Source: Ktedonospora formicarum
Lineage (GTDB): Bacteria > Chloroflexota > Ktedonobacteria > Ktedonobacterales > Ktedonobacteraceae
Direction of reading: 5' to 3'
Length of the DNA: 64,000 bases
NCBI RefSeq assembly: GCF_016587355.1
Contig: NZ_BNJF01000002.1
Location: forward strand, 930,001-994,000
Shown here: piece after piece, positions 9,226 to 18,183 of the stretch
Layout of the letters: each line of letters opens with the position of its first letter
How positions within the stretch are numbered: the stretch's first letter is position 1
Translations under genes and position numbers: made by a program
Notes under the pieces: model-generated
What the model was told of the DNA's origin: nothing
The model's database searches: none
Seen by the model: only the letters and a program-made list of their open reading frames with translations

Positions 9226-9680
9226 ATCTCCTCCAAAACACAACAGAACATCCACAAAGACCAGAAGGCAACCAGATGAGAAGGTGTGCGGCTAGATGAG
9301 ACGCATTACAATGACATATACAATACAACAATATAATATCACAAAAGTGATTATGTGGGTGATAGAAGAATAAGGATCAAAAAGATTATCAATATTCCTG
9401 ATGGAACTATAAAATATTTCTATATTACTTGTCAAGATGCATGTTACATATCGGTATTATCGAATAAAGTGTATTCATTGTGTGTAAAAAGAATTTAATA
9501 AGTAAACAAGCAAAAGAAAAATAAGATGGATTAATTGTTCCAATTTAAGAAATAACTTATATGTAGTTTGGTACCAAATGATTGATTGCCGCTCGTTTCA
9601 TCAATGTATTACCTAAAGGTTGCCTATGTGATATACTGCTTTAGGTAATACCTGAACTTATTGACCCTTGAGGAGTGTCA
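9226..9680. other. AT-rich divergent intergenic region
   Basis: This holds no gene. It separates the minus-strand ATPase from the plus-strand LAL regulator and must contain both promoters. It is clearly more AT-rich than its surroundings between 9300 and 9600. No promoter with good spacing could be named. Confidence 0.5.
9607..9650 (+). promoter_or_regulatory. Inverted repeat before the LAL regulator
   Basis: TATTACCTAAA (9607-9617) and TTTAGGTAATA (9640-9650) form a perfect 11-bp inverted repeat with a 22-base spacer, ending 30 bases before the start codon. Candidate operator (autoregulation) or leader hairpin. Confidence 0.4.
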
Positions 9681-12600
9681 ATGCCAAGACGCGCGCCCTA
9701 CCTACTGCGCTGGTCGTCACAAACGCAAACCTATGAAGTCTCCAAGGGAGATAGTGTGGTCTTAAGCGAGTTAGTACCAGGGAGCTCGAATTGGTTTGTA
9801 TGGTTGGATGAAATCGGCTCATTTGCATTCTACAGCCAGCATGGATTGCATTGTACTGTGCGTAAAGAGAGCGTTCAGCAAAGTGGGGCTTACTGGTATG
9901 CATATCGTTCTCTAAAGCAGAAAACTGTCAAGCATTATGTTGGTCGGACATCAGATTTGACTTTGCAGCGCTTAGAGGAGATCGCCGCACGTTTTATTGG
10001 CGCTCAAGAGGGTCTATTTGTGGATGTAGATCGTAATAAAACCAGGGCTAAAGAAGAGCGGGGAAGTTCCATAGAGAAGTCTAAGGTGAAATTTATGCCG
10101 CTACTTGAGTCCAAGTTACATCCTCCACGTGTTCCTCCTGCATTGGTTGAGCGACCACAATTGTACTCTAGGCTTGATGTATGGAGAGATTATACTCTTA
10201 CATTGCTCTGTGCTTCTGCCGGTTTTGGGAAGACGACTCTGGTTAGCCACTGGCTAACAAAGCATCAGTCCTCAATGGATGTTGCCTGGGTCTCACTCGA
10301 TAGTAATGACAATGACCCAATATGCTTTTGGCGTTACGTGCTTACTGCCTGTCAGAAATGGGATTCTAGCCTGAATCAACATACACTCTCGTTGCTCCCT
10401 GTGACCACGTATCCAGCTTTACAACAGCTTACGCTAGAGACTGTCTTAATATCGTTTCTGAATCAAATAAATCATCAAACTGAGCATCGCTTGCTTGTTC
10501 TGGAAGATTATCATCTGATTGATGACCCTCGAATACATGAGATGCTCACCTTCTTTATCTCACGTTTGCCCGCAAAGCTGCATATTATATTGATGACACG
10601 CCATGAAGCGCCACTCTCGTTGACAAGATTGCGAGCGAATGGAGGAATCAACGACATTCAGGCAGATGATCTACGTTTTTCTCATGATGAAATGCTTGCT
10701 TTTCTGCAACAAACAGTAGATACGCCTCTTCCTGATGAAGCGCTTGAGCGCCTGAGTGTGCATCTGGAGGGGTGGCCTGCTGGTTTGAGATTGCTTTCTC
10801 TCTCATTACAAGGCAAGCGAACTGCGCCCCAGATAGAACAGGTGCTTGCCAACTTCCGTGGAGGGCATCGCCTCATTCGTGATTATTTTGTCGCCGAGGT
10901 GCTACATGCACAATCTGGGCAGCTTCAGGATTTTCTGTTACGAACCAGTGTACTTACTCGCTTGAACCCTTCGCTCTGCGAGGCCATTACAGGATGCAGC
11001 GATAGCACAGTTTTGTTGGAGAGTCTTGAGCGTAGGAATCTTTTCCTCGAAGCGTTTGAGGGGAGTGGTGAATGGTACCGTTATCATGCTCTTTTCGCTG
11101 AAGCTATGCAACAGGAGGCACGCTTGCGCTTAGGAGAGGATGAATGGCATTCACTTTTGCGTGTTGCTAGCCATTGGTTTGAGGAGCATAGCTTACTTAC
11201 GGAGGCCATTGAGGCTTCTTTTAAAGCCGAAGACTATAATCGTGCTGCGTTTTTAATCGAGTTACAAATTGATACCACACGCTTTCATGATGTTCAGGAG
11301 CATCAGACAATACAACGTTGGCTAAAACAACTACCAGAAGGGATCCTGCGACAAAGCGCACGTTTGTGTTTTAGTTACGCTGTGGTGCTTATGTTTAGCT
11401 ATGATGAGCAAGAACCTTCTCAGGCTATCACAGCTAAATTTGAAGATCTGCTGCGAATAGCTGAGGAGATTTGGCGTACAAATGATAACCTTGAGGGGCT
11501 GGGAATGGTTCTGGCGCTAAGGGCTTTTAGAATGTTCAGGTGGGGTCCACGAGAGCAAGCAGTTGCATGGGCACGCCAAGCCCTTGCCTGGTTGCCCGAA
11601 ACGGAGCCTATCTGGCGTGGTATAAGCATGAGTGTGCTGGGAATTCATGCTCTTCAGTCGAACCAACTGAACGAGGCCAGAGGCATTTTTGTGGATGTGG
11701 TTGGCTTTTATAAAGCGGCAGGACATGATCAGGCAGTTAATGGTATGTCGCTGTTGTTGGGGCTTATTTGTTATGAGCAAGGATTATTACGCCAGGCAAG
11801 GAAGCATTTTGATGTGAACGTCGATAGAAGGTCCCTCTCGGAAGAGCAGCTCGCGGCAATTTCTGCACGTCTAGGATTGGCTCAGGTCTATTATGAGTGG
11901 AACGACCTTGAGCGGATGCGTGAGCTGGAGCAAGAGGCATCACATCATTATGATCTCGCTCCTGAAATGCTTCGTGACATCATGCAAGTACCTTTGACAT
12001 TAGCCCGGGCATGCATCCTGCATGTAGAAGGACAAACAACGCTTGCGACCCAACTCCTGGTCAATCTTTTATCTGATTGGCATAAATACGATAACGAAGT
12101 CATGGTTTATTTCTATCAGGAAGTTCAATCATGGTTAGTTCGGTTTGCCCTTTTACAAGGTGATCATGTGACTGCGCAGAATTGGGTGAATGATGTCACA
12201 TATAGATCGCAGGGATTGCCCAGTACCAATACGCCTCTGCTTAATATGCCAGATGCTGATGAGAAATCAATGGATAATTCTGCCCGGGAGCAGCAGATAG
12301 AAAGCTTCCTTCCAACCTTTCATCATCGTAAAGAACTGCTTAGGGCTCGAGTGAATCTTGCTCATGGTGAAATTGAGACTGCGTTGATGTCGCTTCTCGA
12401 TATTCTCTCATTGGCGCAAGCAACAGGACATGGGCGGATATTGCTTCAGATTAAATTACTTCTTGCTCAGGCATATGCTGCACGCAAGGAATTACCAGAG
12501 GCGCGTCATTACTTGCTGGAAGGGCTCGAGCAGGGGTACGCAGAGGGTTTTGTTCGTATCTTTCTAGATGAGGGTGAGGGTTTGATCCCATTGCTACGAG

Positions 12601-12908
12601 ATGTGTTTCCTCACTTGCGAACACAACTCCTGCGTGGGTATGTACAGACACTATTGCAAGCCTTTACACATGTGCGTTCAACTACTATTGTTACTCCGGT
12701 CAATACAGCGCTTCTTGAACCTCTCTCCGCACAAGAGTTACGTGTTTTGCGTTTGCTAGCAAGTGGACGATCCAACCACGAGATCGCACGCGAACTGGTT
12801 GTGTCTGTTAATACAGTGCGTTCGCAGATACAAAGCATCTACCACAAGCTCCATGTGCACAACCGGCATGCTGCCTGCGAGATCGCGCGTGACCTGCGCC
12901 TCATTTAA
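9681..12908 (+). CDS. LAL-type (MalT-like) LuxR family transcriptional regulator
   Basis: A 1075-residue relative of the regulator at 4549-7563. It has the same N-terminal module (WFVWLDEIGSFAF at about 38-50, then YWYAYRSLKQKTVKHYVGR at 71-89 and SDLTLQRLE), a linker, Walker A ASAGFGKTT at 178-186, RLLVLEDYHLI, a long TPR-like region, and a C-terminal LuxR helix-turn-helix (LSAQELRVLRLLASGRSNHEIA and VNTVRSQIQSIYHKLHV). It reads divergently from the AAA ATPase gene and is followed, 250 bases on, by an ABC exporter that it might control. ATG 9681 is chosen because GAGGAG lies 7 bases before it; a GTG at 9675 is in frame but too close to that site. Confidence 0.9.
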   Translation: MPRRAPYLLRWSSQTQTYEVSKGDSVVLSELVPGSSNWFVWLDEIGSFAFYSQHGLHCTVRKESVQQSGAYWYAYRSLKQKTVKHYVGRTSDLTLQRLEEIAARFIGAQEGLFVDVDRNKTRAKEERGSSIEKSKVKFMPLLESKLHPPRVPPALVERPQLYSRLDVWRDYTLTLLCASAGFGKTTLVSHWLTKHQSSMDVAWVSLDSNDNDPICFWRYVLTACQKWDSSLNQHTLSLLPVTTYPALQQLTLETVLISFLNQINHQTEHRLLVLEDYHLIDDPRIHEMLTFFISRLPAKLHIILMTRHEAPLSLTRLRANGGINDIQADDLRFSHDEMLAFLQQTVDTPLPDEALERLSVHLEGWPAGLRLLSLSLQGKRTAPQIEQVLANFRGGHRLIRDYFVAEVLHAQSGQLQDFLLRTSVLTRLNPSLCEAITGCSDSTVLLESLERRNLFLEAFEGSGEWYRYHALFAEAMQQEARLRLGEDEWHSLLRVASHWFEEHSLLTEAIEASFKAEDYNRAAFLIELQIDTTRFHDVQEHQTIQRWLKQLPEGILRQSARLCFSYAVVLMFSYDEQEPSQAITAKFEDLLRIAEEIWRTNDNLEGLGMVLALRAFRMFRWGPREQAVAWARQALAWLPETEPIWRGISMSVLGIHALQSNQLNEARGIFVDVVGFYKAAGHDQAVNGMSLLLGLICYEQGLLRQARKHFDVNVDRRSLSEEQLAAISARLGLAQVYYEWNDLERMRELEQEASHHYDLAPEMLRDIMQVPLTLARACILHVEGQTTLATQLLVNLLSDWHKYDNEVMVYFYQEVQSWLVRFALLQGDHVTAQNWVNDVTYRSQGLPSTNTPLLNMPDADEKSMDNSAREQQIESFLPTFHHRKELLRARVNLAHGEIETALMSLLDILSLAQATGHGRILLQIKLLLAQAYAARKELPEARHYLLEGLEQGYAEGFVRIFLDEGEGLIPLLRDVFPHLRTQLLRGYVQTLLQAFTHVRSTTIVTPVNTALLEPLSAQELRVLRLLASGRSNHEIARELVVSVNTVRSQIQSIYHKLHVHNRHAACEIARDLRLI

Positions 12909-13160
12909 CATATAAGTAGAATACTTGCCTTCTTGCTCAACTGATGAGATAGAATCCCTTTCGCAAACCTCTTGAAGCTGATTATCATCCTCTTGACGTT
13001 CTCGGAATCATCCTCTCAATCATCTCTAATGATGATGTATACCGCTTTTTTTTTCTCTATACTGATCCCAATGAAACAAACAAACTGATTCATGTTTACC
13101 ATGCGTTTTGCAATGATTAAAGATTAATAGATATCATTTTGTGTGAAAGGGGTATGCAAG

Positions 13161-14147
13161 ATGTCTCAAGAAGTTATGTCCTTGCCTGATATCAATACCA
13201 TACAGGTGTCGCCTGCTACTCCCATTGTCAGTGTTGATAATCTGGTGAAGCGTTATAAAAAAGCTGATAAAAACGCAGTCGATGGCGTCTCATTCTCGGT
13301 GGCGCAAGGAGATATGTTTGCCTTGCTTGGTCCCAATGGGGCGGGTAAGACCACTGCCATCTCAATTTTGACAACTACCCTGGCACCGACATCAGGTAGT
13401 GTTCGCATCGCGGGTTACGATCTGGCAACGCAGTCGCTCCAGGTGCGTCAACAGATAGGGATTGTGTTTCAGCGACCCAGCCTTGACCTTAATTTGACAG
13501 CTGAAGAAAATGTACGTTTGCACGCAACTCTATATGGACTCTATCCTTACCGGCTTGCCTATCGCATGATGCCACAAGCCTATCGTACACAGGTCAGCGA
13601 ATTGGCAGCGTTGTTGGGAATCGAGGAGAGCCTCTTTAAGCCTGTTAAGACCTTTTCAGGTGGTATGAAGCGCAAGTTAGAAATAGTGCGTAGCCTGCTT
13701 CATAGGCCTGCTGTACTCTTTCTGGATGAGCCAACGACGGGGTTGGATCCGGAGAGCCGTCGGGGTTTGTGGGAGTACCTGCGCCAGGTGCGTGCTGAGA
13801 GTGGCACAACCGTCTTTCTGACCACGCATTACCTGGAAGAAGCTGAGAAGGCTGATAGAGTGTGTATCCTCAATCATGGTCGTGTTGTGAGCTCAGGTAC
13901 CCCGGAGCAATTGAAAGCTGAATTGGCTCAACCTACCCTGCTGATCGATGCTCCAAACCGCAATTCCCTACGCGCGGAGCTCCAACAAATTGGGCAGCCC
14001 TTCGAGGAAGGGGCCTTTTTCTCTATCAATATGGAAAATCAGGTTGTGCATCAGTTCTTGAAATCGTTAGCGACGCCTTTGAGTGTGGTGCAAACGCATT
14101 CGCCCTCTTTGGAGGATGTCTACCTGAATATTATCAAACAAGACTAA
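13161..14147 (+). CDS. ABC transporter ATP-binding protein (DrrA-like)
   Basis: A 328-residue ATPase of the daunorubicin-resistance (DrrA/CcmA) class. Visible motifs are Walker A GPNGAGKTT, Q-loop (IVFQRPSLDL), signature FSGGMKRKLEI, Walker B VLFLDEPTTGLDP and the H-loop TTHYLEEAEKADR. After about 240 there is the C-terminal extension typical of DrrA-type subunits. An insert (YGLYPYRLAYRMMPQAYR) sits between Q-loop and signature. With the permease that follows, it should export a drug-like or lipid substrate. ATG 13161 has AAAGGGG about 9 bases upstream; the in-frame GTG at 13143 lacks a site. Confidence 0.9.
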   Translation: MSQEVMSLPDINTIQVSPATPIVSVDNLVKRYKKADKNAVDGVSFSVAQGDMFALLGPNGAGKTTAISILTTTLAPTSGSVRIAGYDLATQSLQVRQQIGIVFQRPSLDLNLTAEENVRLHATLYGLYPYRLAYRMMPQAYRTQVSELAALLGIEESLFKPVKTFSGGMKRKLEIVRSLLHRPAVLFLDEPTTGLDPESRRGLWEYLRQVRAESGTTVFLTTHYLEEAEKADRVCILNHGRVVSSGTPEQLKAELAQPTLLIDAPNRNSLRAELQQIGQPFEEGAFFSINMENQVVHQFLKSLATPLSVVQTHSPSLEDVYLNIIKQD

Positions 14148-14188
14148 GGGCTTATTCGAAATCCAAGGCCGCTGAACATGGCTAGCGC

Positions 14189-14240
14189 AGACCCCATGCG
14201 GGGGCATGGCGCGCTCAGGTTTGTGGATAAGGAGTAAAAA
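14189..14240 (+). repeat. Putative dispersed repeat, copy 1
   Basis: The segment carries a small hairpin CCCCATGCGGGG, then GCAT, a few bases, CTCAGGTTT and, 6 bases later, AAGGAGTAA. A similar arrangement occurs at about 48494-48534. It lies between the two ABC genes and is not part of either. Confidence 0.4.
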
Positions 14241-14257
14241 GCCGTAGGAGAACTATT

Positions 14258-15088
14258 ATGAGCATTTCATCTACGCTTGCACGTACAGATAAATCGAAGC
14301 ATATCAATAAAACGTGGAACGCTATTATGACTATCGCTGGACGCGATATCATGCGCTTCGTGCGCGAACCAATGCGCCTGATCTTTTCTCTGATTATGCC
14401 AATCATCCTGGTTGGTGGACTTGCTGGACCGTTACAAAGTAGCTTTGGTCAGGCCGCTGGGTATAACTTGATGACCTTTAGTATGACTGGCCTGCTAGCA
14501 ATGTCTCTGTTTCAAAGTACAATGAGCGGTCTTGTATCGCTTATTGAAGATAAGGCGAGCGATTTCAGCCAGGAGATGTTTATCGCACCAATTTCGCGCT
14601 ATGCAATTGTCTTTGGCAAGATCCTGGGCGAATCGCTTGTCGCCCTGGTTCAGGGCGTTGTGCTGGTGCTCATTGGTATATTCATTTTCAATGTCCCAGT
14701 ATCGCTAGTTAGTCTATTGCTAATTATCCCAGCTTCGCTGATCATTTGTCTGTTCGGGGGCGCTTTTGGCGTCCTGGTAACATCAATCTTTAGCACACAA
14801 CGTACGGCCAATATGGTTATGCCGTTCCTGATCTTTCCGCAACTTTTGCTTTCAGGGGTGTTTCTACCCATTCGGTCATTGCCCTGGTATCTGGATCTTA
14901 TAGCAAGGATAGTGCCCTTGCGCTATGCTGTGGATCTGGTGCGTGGCATCTTCTATATCGGCAGACCAGAGTACTCTCAGGTTGTTCTGGCTAATCCATT
15001 GCTTAATCTGATAGTGATTGCTGTGCTCTTTGTACTCTGCCTGGTTATCGGTACTATCCTCTTTGTGCGCGGCGAGCGGAATCGCTAA
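14258..15088 (+). CDS. ABC-2 type permease (DrrB-like)
   Basis: A 276-residue membrane protein with about six hydrophobic helices, beginning with LIFSLIMPIILVGGLAG at 45-61 and ending with LIVIAVLFVLCLVIGTILFV. The soluble N-terminus IAGRDIMRFVREPMRL, and a helix followed by PFLIFPQLLLSGVFLPI and then LPLRYAVDLVRGIF, are typical of ABC-2 permeases of drug exporters. It is the membrane partner of the ATPase at 13161. The start ATG follows TAGGAG by 7 bases. The 110-base gap to the ATPase gene contains the repeat described separately. Confidence 0.9.
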   Translation: MSISSTLARTDKSKHINKTWNAIMTIAGRDIMRFVREPMRLIFSLIMPIILVGGLAGPLQSSFGQAAGYNLMTFSMTGLLAMSLFQSTMSGLVSLIEDKASDFSQEMFIAPISRYAIVFGKILGESLVALVQGVVLVLIGIFIFNVPVSLVSLLLIIPASLIICLFGGAFGVLVTSIFSTQRTANMVMPFLIFPQLLLSGVFLPIRSLPWYLDLIARIVPLRYAVDLVRGIFYIGRPEYSQVVLANPLLNLIVIAVLFVLCLVIGTILFVRGERNR

Positions 15089-15132
15089 GACAAATTATCG
15101 ATTTATTAGCAAGTAGAAAAGGTTTGAGATAG

Positions 15133-16008
15133 ATGAACGTTCCAGAGATTTTACAACCATATACAACCAGTACTGTGATTTCTGCGGATGGGACTGTGAT
15201 AGGATATCGACAGTTTGGTAGTGGTCCGGGTGTGGTGCTTATGCACGGTGGTATGCAAGCCTCACAACTTATGATGGCCTTAGGCATATCCCTTGCTGAC
15301 AAATTCACAATTTATATCCCCGATCGACGAGGGAGAGGAATGAGTGGCGCTCCAGGGGATGGCTATGGTATGGTGAAGGAGTGTGAGGATTTAGCAGCAT
15401 TACTAAAGAAGACTGGTGCGCATCTGGTATTCGGCCTCAGTTCTGGCGCGCTGATTAGCCTTCAGGCTGCTCTGACTCTTTCAGGGATAGAGAAGGTGGC
15501 TTTATATGAGCCTCCTCTCTCCATTGATCATTCAATACCGAGAGATTGGGTGCCTCAGTATCTGCAAGAGATTGCTGAGAGAAGGTTCACTGCGGCGCTG
15601 ATAACTGTTCTTAAGGGCTTGCAAATGGATACGGATTTGCCCGATATTCCTAGGGCAGTGCTTGAGCCTTTGGTAGAGCAGCGATTACGAGGGGAGGATC
15701 TGTCAGGAAGGCCAGATGATGTTTCTATGTGGGATCTTATTCCTACCCAGCGACTAGATATGATGCTGGTAGATGAGATGGAAGAAACCCTTGCGAGCTT
15801 TAAGGATATGAAAGCTGATGTGCTCTTACTCAGTGGCGAGAAAAGTCCAGCTTTCTTGAGGGAGCAGATGGATGCATTAGGAAAGGTCCTGCCACGATCA
15901 GAACGTGTTGAGTTCCCAGGCTTTGGGCATACTGCGCCGAGTGAAGATGGAGCCGAGCGCGTTGGCGAGGAGTTGCGTCGCTTCTTTGTCGCTGACAACG
16001 CTGACTAG
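15133..16008 (+). CDS. Alpha/beta hydrolase
   Basis: A 291-residue alpha/beta-hydrolase-fold protein. The oxyanion strand is VVLMHGGMQAS, followed by YIPDRRGRGMSG; the nucleophile elbow is FGLSSGALISLQ (G-x-S-x-G); the acid is probably within ADVLLLSGEKSP; and the catalytic histidine lies in FPGFGHTAPSEDG near the end. Length and layout match small esterases or peroxidase-like hydrolases. It begins 44 bases after the permease gene and may be co-transcribed with the exporter, but its own ribosome site (GAGATAG) is weak. The substrate is unknown. Confidence 0.85.
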   Translation: MNVPEILQPYTTSTVISADGTVIGYRQFGSGPGVVLMHGGMQASQLMMALGISLADKFTIYIPDRRGRGMSGAPGDGYGMVKECEDLAALLKKTGAHLVFGLSSGALISLQAALTLSGIEKVALYEPPLSIDHSIPRDWVPQYLQEIAERRFTAALITVLKGLQMDTDLPDIPRAVLEPLVEQRLRGEDLSGRPDDVSMWDLIPTQRLDMMLVDEMEETLASFKDMKADVLLLSGEKSPAFLREQMDALGKVLPRSERVEFPGFGHTAPSEDGAERVGEELRRFFVADNAD

Positions 16009-16062
16009 TCTAGCATCTGAATGAGCACAATTGATATTCTCATATCGCATACTATATTCTTC

Positions 16063-16097
16063 AAACAGGCCAACCAGGGATAATGGTTGGCCTGTTT
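16063..16097. terminator. Terminator after the hydrolase gene
   Basis: AAACAGGCCAACCA (16063-16076) and its complement (16084-16097) form a 14-bp stem with a 7-base loop, ending in GTTTGTTG. Confidence 0.8.
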
Positions 16098-16293
16098 GTT
16101 GATGTTTAAGGCTCAATGCAGGCTGGAACTACATATAGATGGGTTGATCTAATTAAGAGTATCCTGGTTTGTAGGTATTTGTTTTCCCATGGTTTGTCAT
16201 TGAGGTTGCATGTGTAAATGATTGGGAGTTTGTAACGCCTGACTGTTATATATGTTGCATGTATATAACAGAAAAGGGAAATACGAAGTAGCA

Positions 16294-17655
16294 ATGGAAT
16301 TATCCTTTTCGGAACAGGGTGAACAGCGACGTGCTCTTATGGAGACTATCTTTCGTGAGCATTATAAAGGGGTTCATTCCTTCATTTCCAACAAGGTTAA
16401 GCAGCCTGATGTCGCCGATGATCTGACCAGTAAGGTCTTTCTGAAAGCGTTTCGCTGGCTGCTTGAAGATCGTGGTATGAGGCAAGTTCGTAGCTGGCTC
16501 TATGCCGCCGCTCGTACTACCATCGCCGACTACTGGCGAGAGCAACTGAAATTCGCTCCTCTTTCTCTAGAGACCATAGAGTACAATGCGCCTGCCTCTT
16601 TTGAGCACTTTGAGAATGAGCAGATGCAGAGACGAGTGCAACATTTGCTTTCTTTGCTGCCAGCGCGTGAGCGTGAAGTGCTCCTCTTGCGTTTCCTGCA
16701 TGGATATACAGCGGCAGAGGTTGGTCAGGAAATGGGTTTGAGCGCGGTGCATGTGCGAGTACTACAATTGCGCGCCTTGCGACAAGCAGCCCTTATTGAT
16801 ACGGAAGAAAGGAAGCTTTTTCAGATGAATGAGCAGGAACTCAATTATACCGAGCAAGGTCAACGAGTGCTTGAGTTAGCTAAAGAAGAGGCGCTCTCTT
16901 TGAGGCATCACTACATTGGAACTGAGCACCTCCTGTTAGGTGTCCTAGCCGAAGGGAGTGCCGCGACTTCTTTGATTGAGCAGGGAACAACCCTTGAGCA
17001 TGTTCGAGCGGGACTGATTTTTCTTGTCGGAAAAGATCAAGGCGATCCAGAATCTGGTACTCCCTTTACCCCCCAGGCGCTCAACGCTTTGGGAAGGGCG
17101 GAACAGGAAGCGCGAAATGGTGGAAAGGCTGCGATTAGCTCTCAACATATCTTATGTGCCTTGCAGGTCTCCGAGAACGAATATGGAATAACTTATGGGC
17201 TGCTGCAATCGTTGGGAGTCGAGCGAGTGTCAGAGCAAAGGTCGCCTGCTGATGAGAAGGCGAACGAAAGCGCTCTGATACTGACAGAGTCTCTTGTTGA
17301 ACTCTATCCTGCGCTCAACCCGGAGGAAGAGATGCAACTGGCGCACATGGTTGCGCGTCGGGAGAGGGAAAATAAACGTGCTGAGTATTACAACGAAAAC
17401 CCAGATAGTCATGTTGTAGAGGAGGGAAAATTAGCTTACTTTCGCTTGTTTATGGCGAGCCAGCAATTGGTTTTCTCTGCCGCAAAGGGGTATCTGGCTC
17501 CTGGGAAAGATGTTGGGAAATTGCTTGAAGCTGGCAATAGAGGACTCACGTATGCTATTCACAAGTTTGGATTGAAGACACAAGTACCTTTCCGTTCCTA
17601 CGCTGCCCATTGGATTCATCTGGAAATGATGGAGTCCGTGCTTGAGTGGTGGTAA
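16294..17655 (+). CDS. ECF sigma factor fused to a Clp repeat domain and a second sigma-70 region 2
   Basis: A 453-residue protein in three parts. Residues 16-83 are ECF sigma region 2 (VADDLTSKVFLKAFRWL, RSWLYAAARTTIADYWRE) and 110-165 are region 4 (LLPAREREVLLLRFLHGYTAAEVGQEMGLS). Residues 185-310 are a double Clp_N repeat: YTEQGQRVLELAKEEA, IGTEHLLLGVLAEGSAA, then FTPQALNALGRAEQEAR and SSQHILCALQ. Residues 338-450 look like regions 1.2 and 2 of a housekeeping-type sigma: LNPEEEMQLAHMVARRE, QQLVFSAAKGYLAPGKDVGK, LLEAGNRGLTYAIHKFG, VPFRSYAAHWIHLEMMESV. The protein stops there, with no regions 3 or 4 for this second unit. It should bind RNA polymerase; Clp_N domains usually bind adaptors or substrates, so this part may sense or deliver a partner. 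The frame opens at ATG 16252, but the first 14 residues look unrelated to the fold; both starts have weak ribosome sites. Confidence 0.82.
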   Translation: MELSFSEQGEQRRALMETIFREHYKGVHSFISNKVKQPDVADDLTSKVFLKAFRWLLEDRGMRQVRSWLYAAARTTIADYWREQLKFAPLSLETIEYNAPASFEHFENEQMQRRVQHLLSLLPAREREVLLLRFLHGYTAAEVGQEMGLSAVHVRVLQLRALRQAALIDTEERKLFQMNEQELNYTEQGQRVLELAKEEALSLRHHYIGTEHLLLGVLAEGSAATSLIEQGTTLEHVRAGLIFLVGKDQGDPESGTPFTPQALNALGRAEQEARNGGKAAISSQHILCALQVSENEYGITYGLLQSLGVERVSEQRSPADEKANESALILTESLVELYPALNPEEEMQLAHMVARRERENKRAEYYNENPDSHVVEEGKLAYFRLFMASQQLVFSAAKGYLAPGKDVGKLLEAGNRGLTYAIHKFGLKTQVPFRSYAAHWIHLEMMESVLEWW

Positions 17656-17722
17656 ATTTCGTTGCTGCCATTTCTAAAAGATAGAATGGGGTATATGTTG
17701 CGAATATAGCGTTTAACGTTAC

Positions 17723-17744
17723 TGGGGCGTGCTAACACGCCCCA
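17723..17744. terminator. Terminator between convergent genes
   Basis: TGGGGCGTG and CACGCCCCA form a 9-bp GC-rich stem with a 4-base loop between the sigma-like gene and the minus-strand purine operon. It can serve both. Confidence 0.75.
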
Positions 17745-17753
17745 AACCTCGTA

Positions 17754-18170
17754 TCAGTAGGCTTCGAAGATGATGTCCTGTGCACCCTCCCAGAGGATCT
17801 TATGCCCTAGCGTTTTGAGTTGTTCGTTACCTGAGATAATGGTTAGGAAGTGGTTACCCGCAAGTTGCCCGACTTTGCTGGCAAAACTTGTTGAGCCGTA
17901 GGGGAAGAGGATTTCGGTTTCGCTAAAGCCGCCAGGATAGAGTAGGATCTGGCCTGCACCGGGGTGTGAAGTGTGGTTCTCAAACTCAACCCCTACTTTG
18001 AAATCACCCAGTGGTATCCAGGCTGATTCGCCGCTCCAGCGGGCCTGAATGAGTTTGTTGTGGAAAGGCAGTAGGGCGAGGAAGGCTCGACAAGTTTTGG
18101 GCGCGTCCTCCTCTTCGAGGCGAGCAATGAACTCAAACTGCTTGCCAACGGTAATGTGTACTTCACTCAT
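17754..18170 (-). CDS. DUF3830 family protein, last gene of the purine operon
   Basis: A 138-residue protein matching my memory of DUF3830, a cyclophilin-like fold family: RLEEEDAPKTCRAFLALLPF, ARWSGESAWIPLGD, GQILLYPGGFSETEILFPYG, FASKVGQLAGNHFLTI. No enzymatic function is established to my knowledge. It starts 14 bases after the stop of the xanthine dehydrogenase large subunit, with GGAGGAG before ATG, so it is clearly in the same transcript. This suggests a role in purine or hydantoin-like metabolism, for example binding a ring intermediate; that is inference from position. Confidence 0.82.
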   Translation of the reverse strand: MSEVHITVGKQFEFIARLEEEDAPKTCRAFLALLPFHNKLIQARWSGESAWIPLGDFKVGVEFENHTSHPGAGQILLYPGGFSETEILFPYGSTSFASKVGQLAGNHFLTIISGNEQLKTLGHKILWEGAQDIIFEAY

Positions 18171-18183
18171 ATGTTTCTCCTCC

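Noticed and set aside
7759..12908. A plasmid replication or prophage island around the RepA-like ATPase
   Set aside because: No integrase, primase, iterons, attachment repeats or other phage or plasmid genes are visible on either side.
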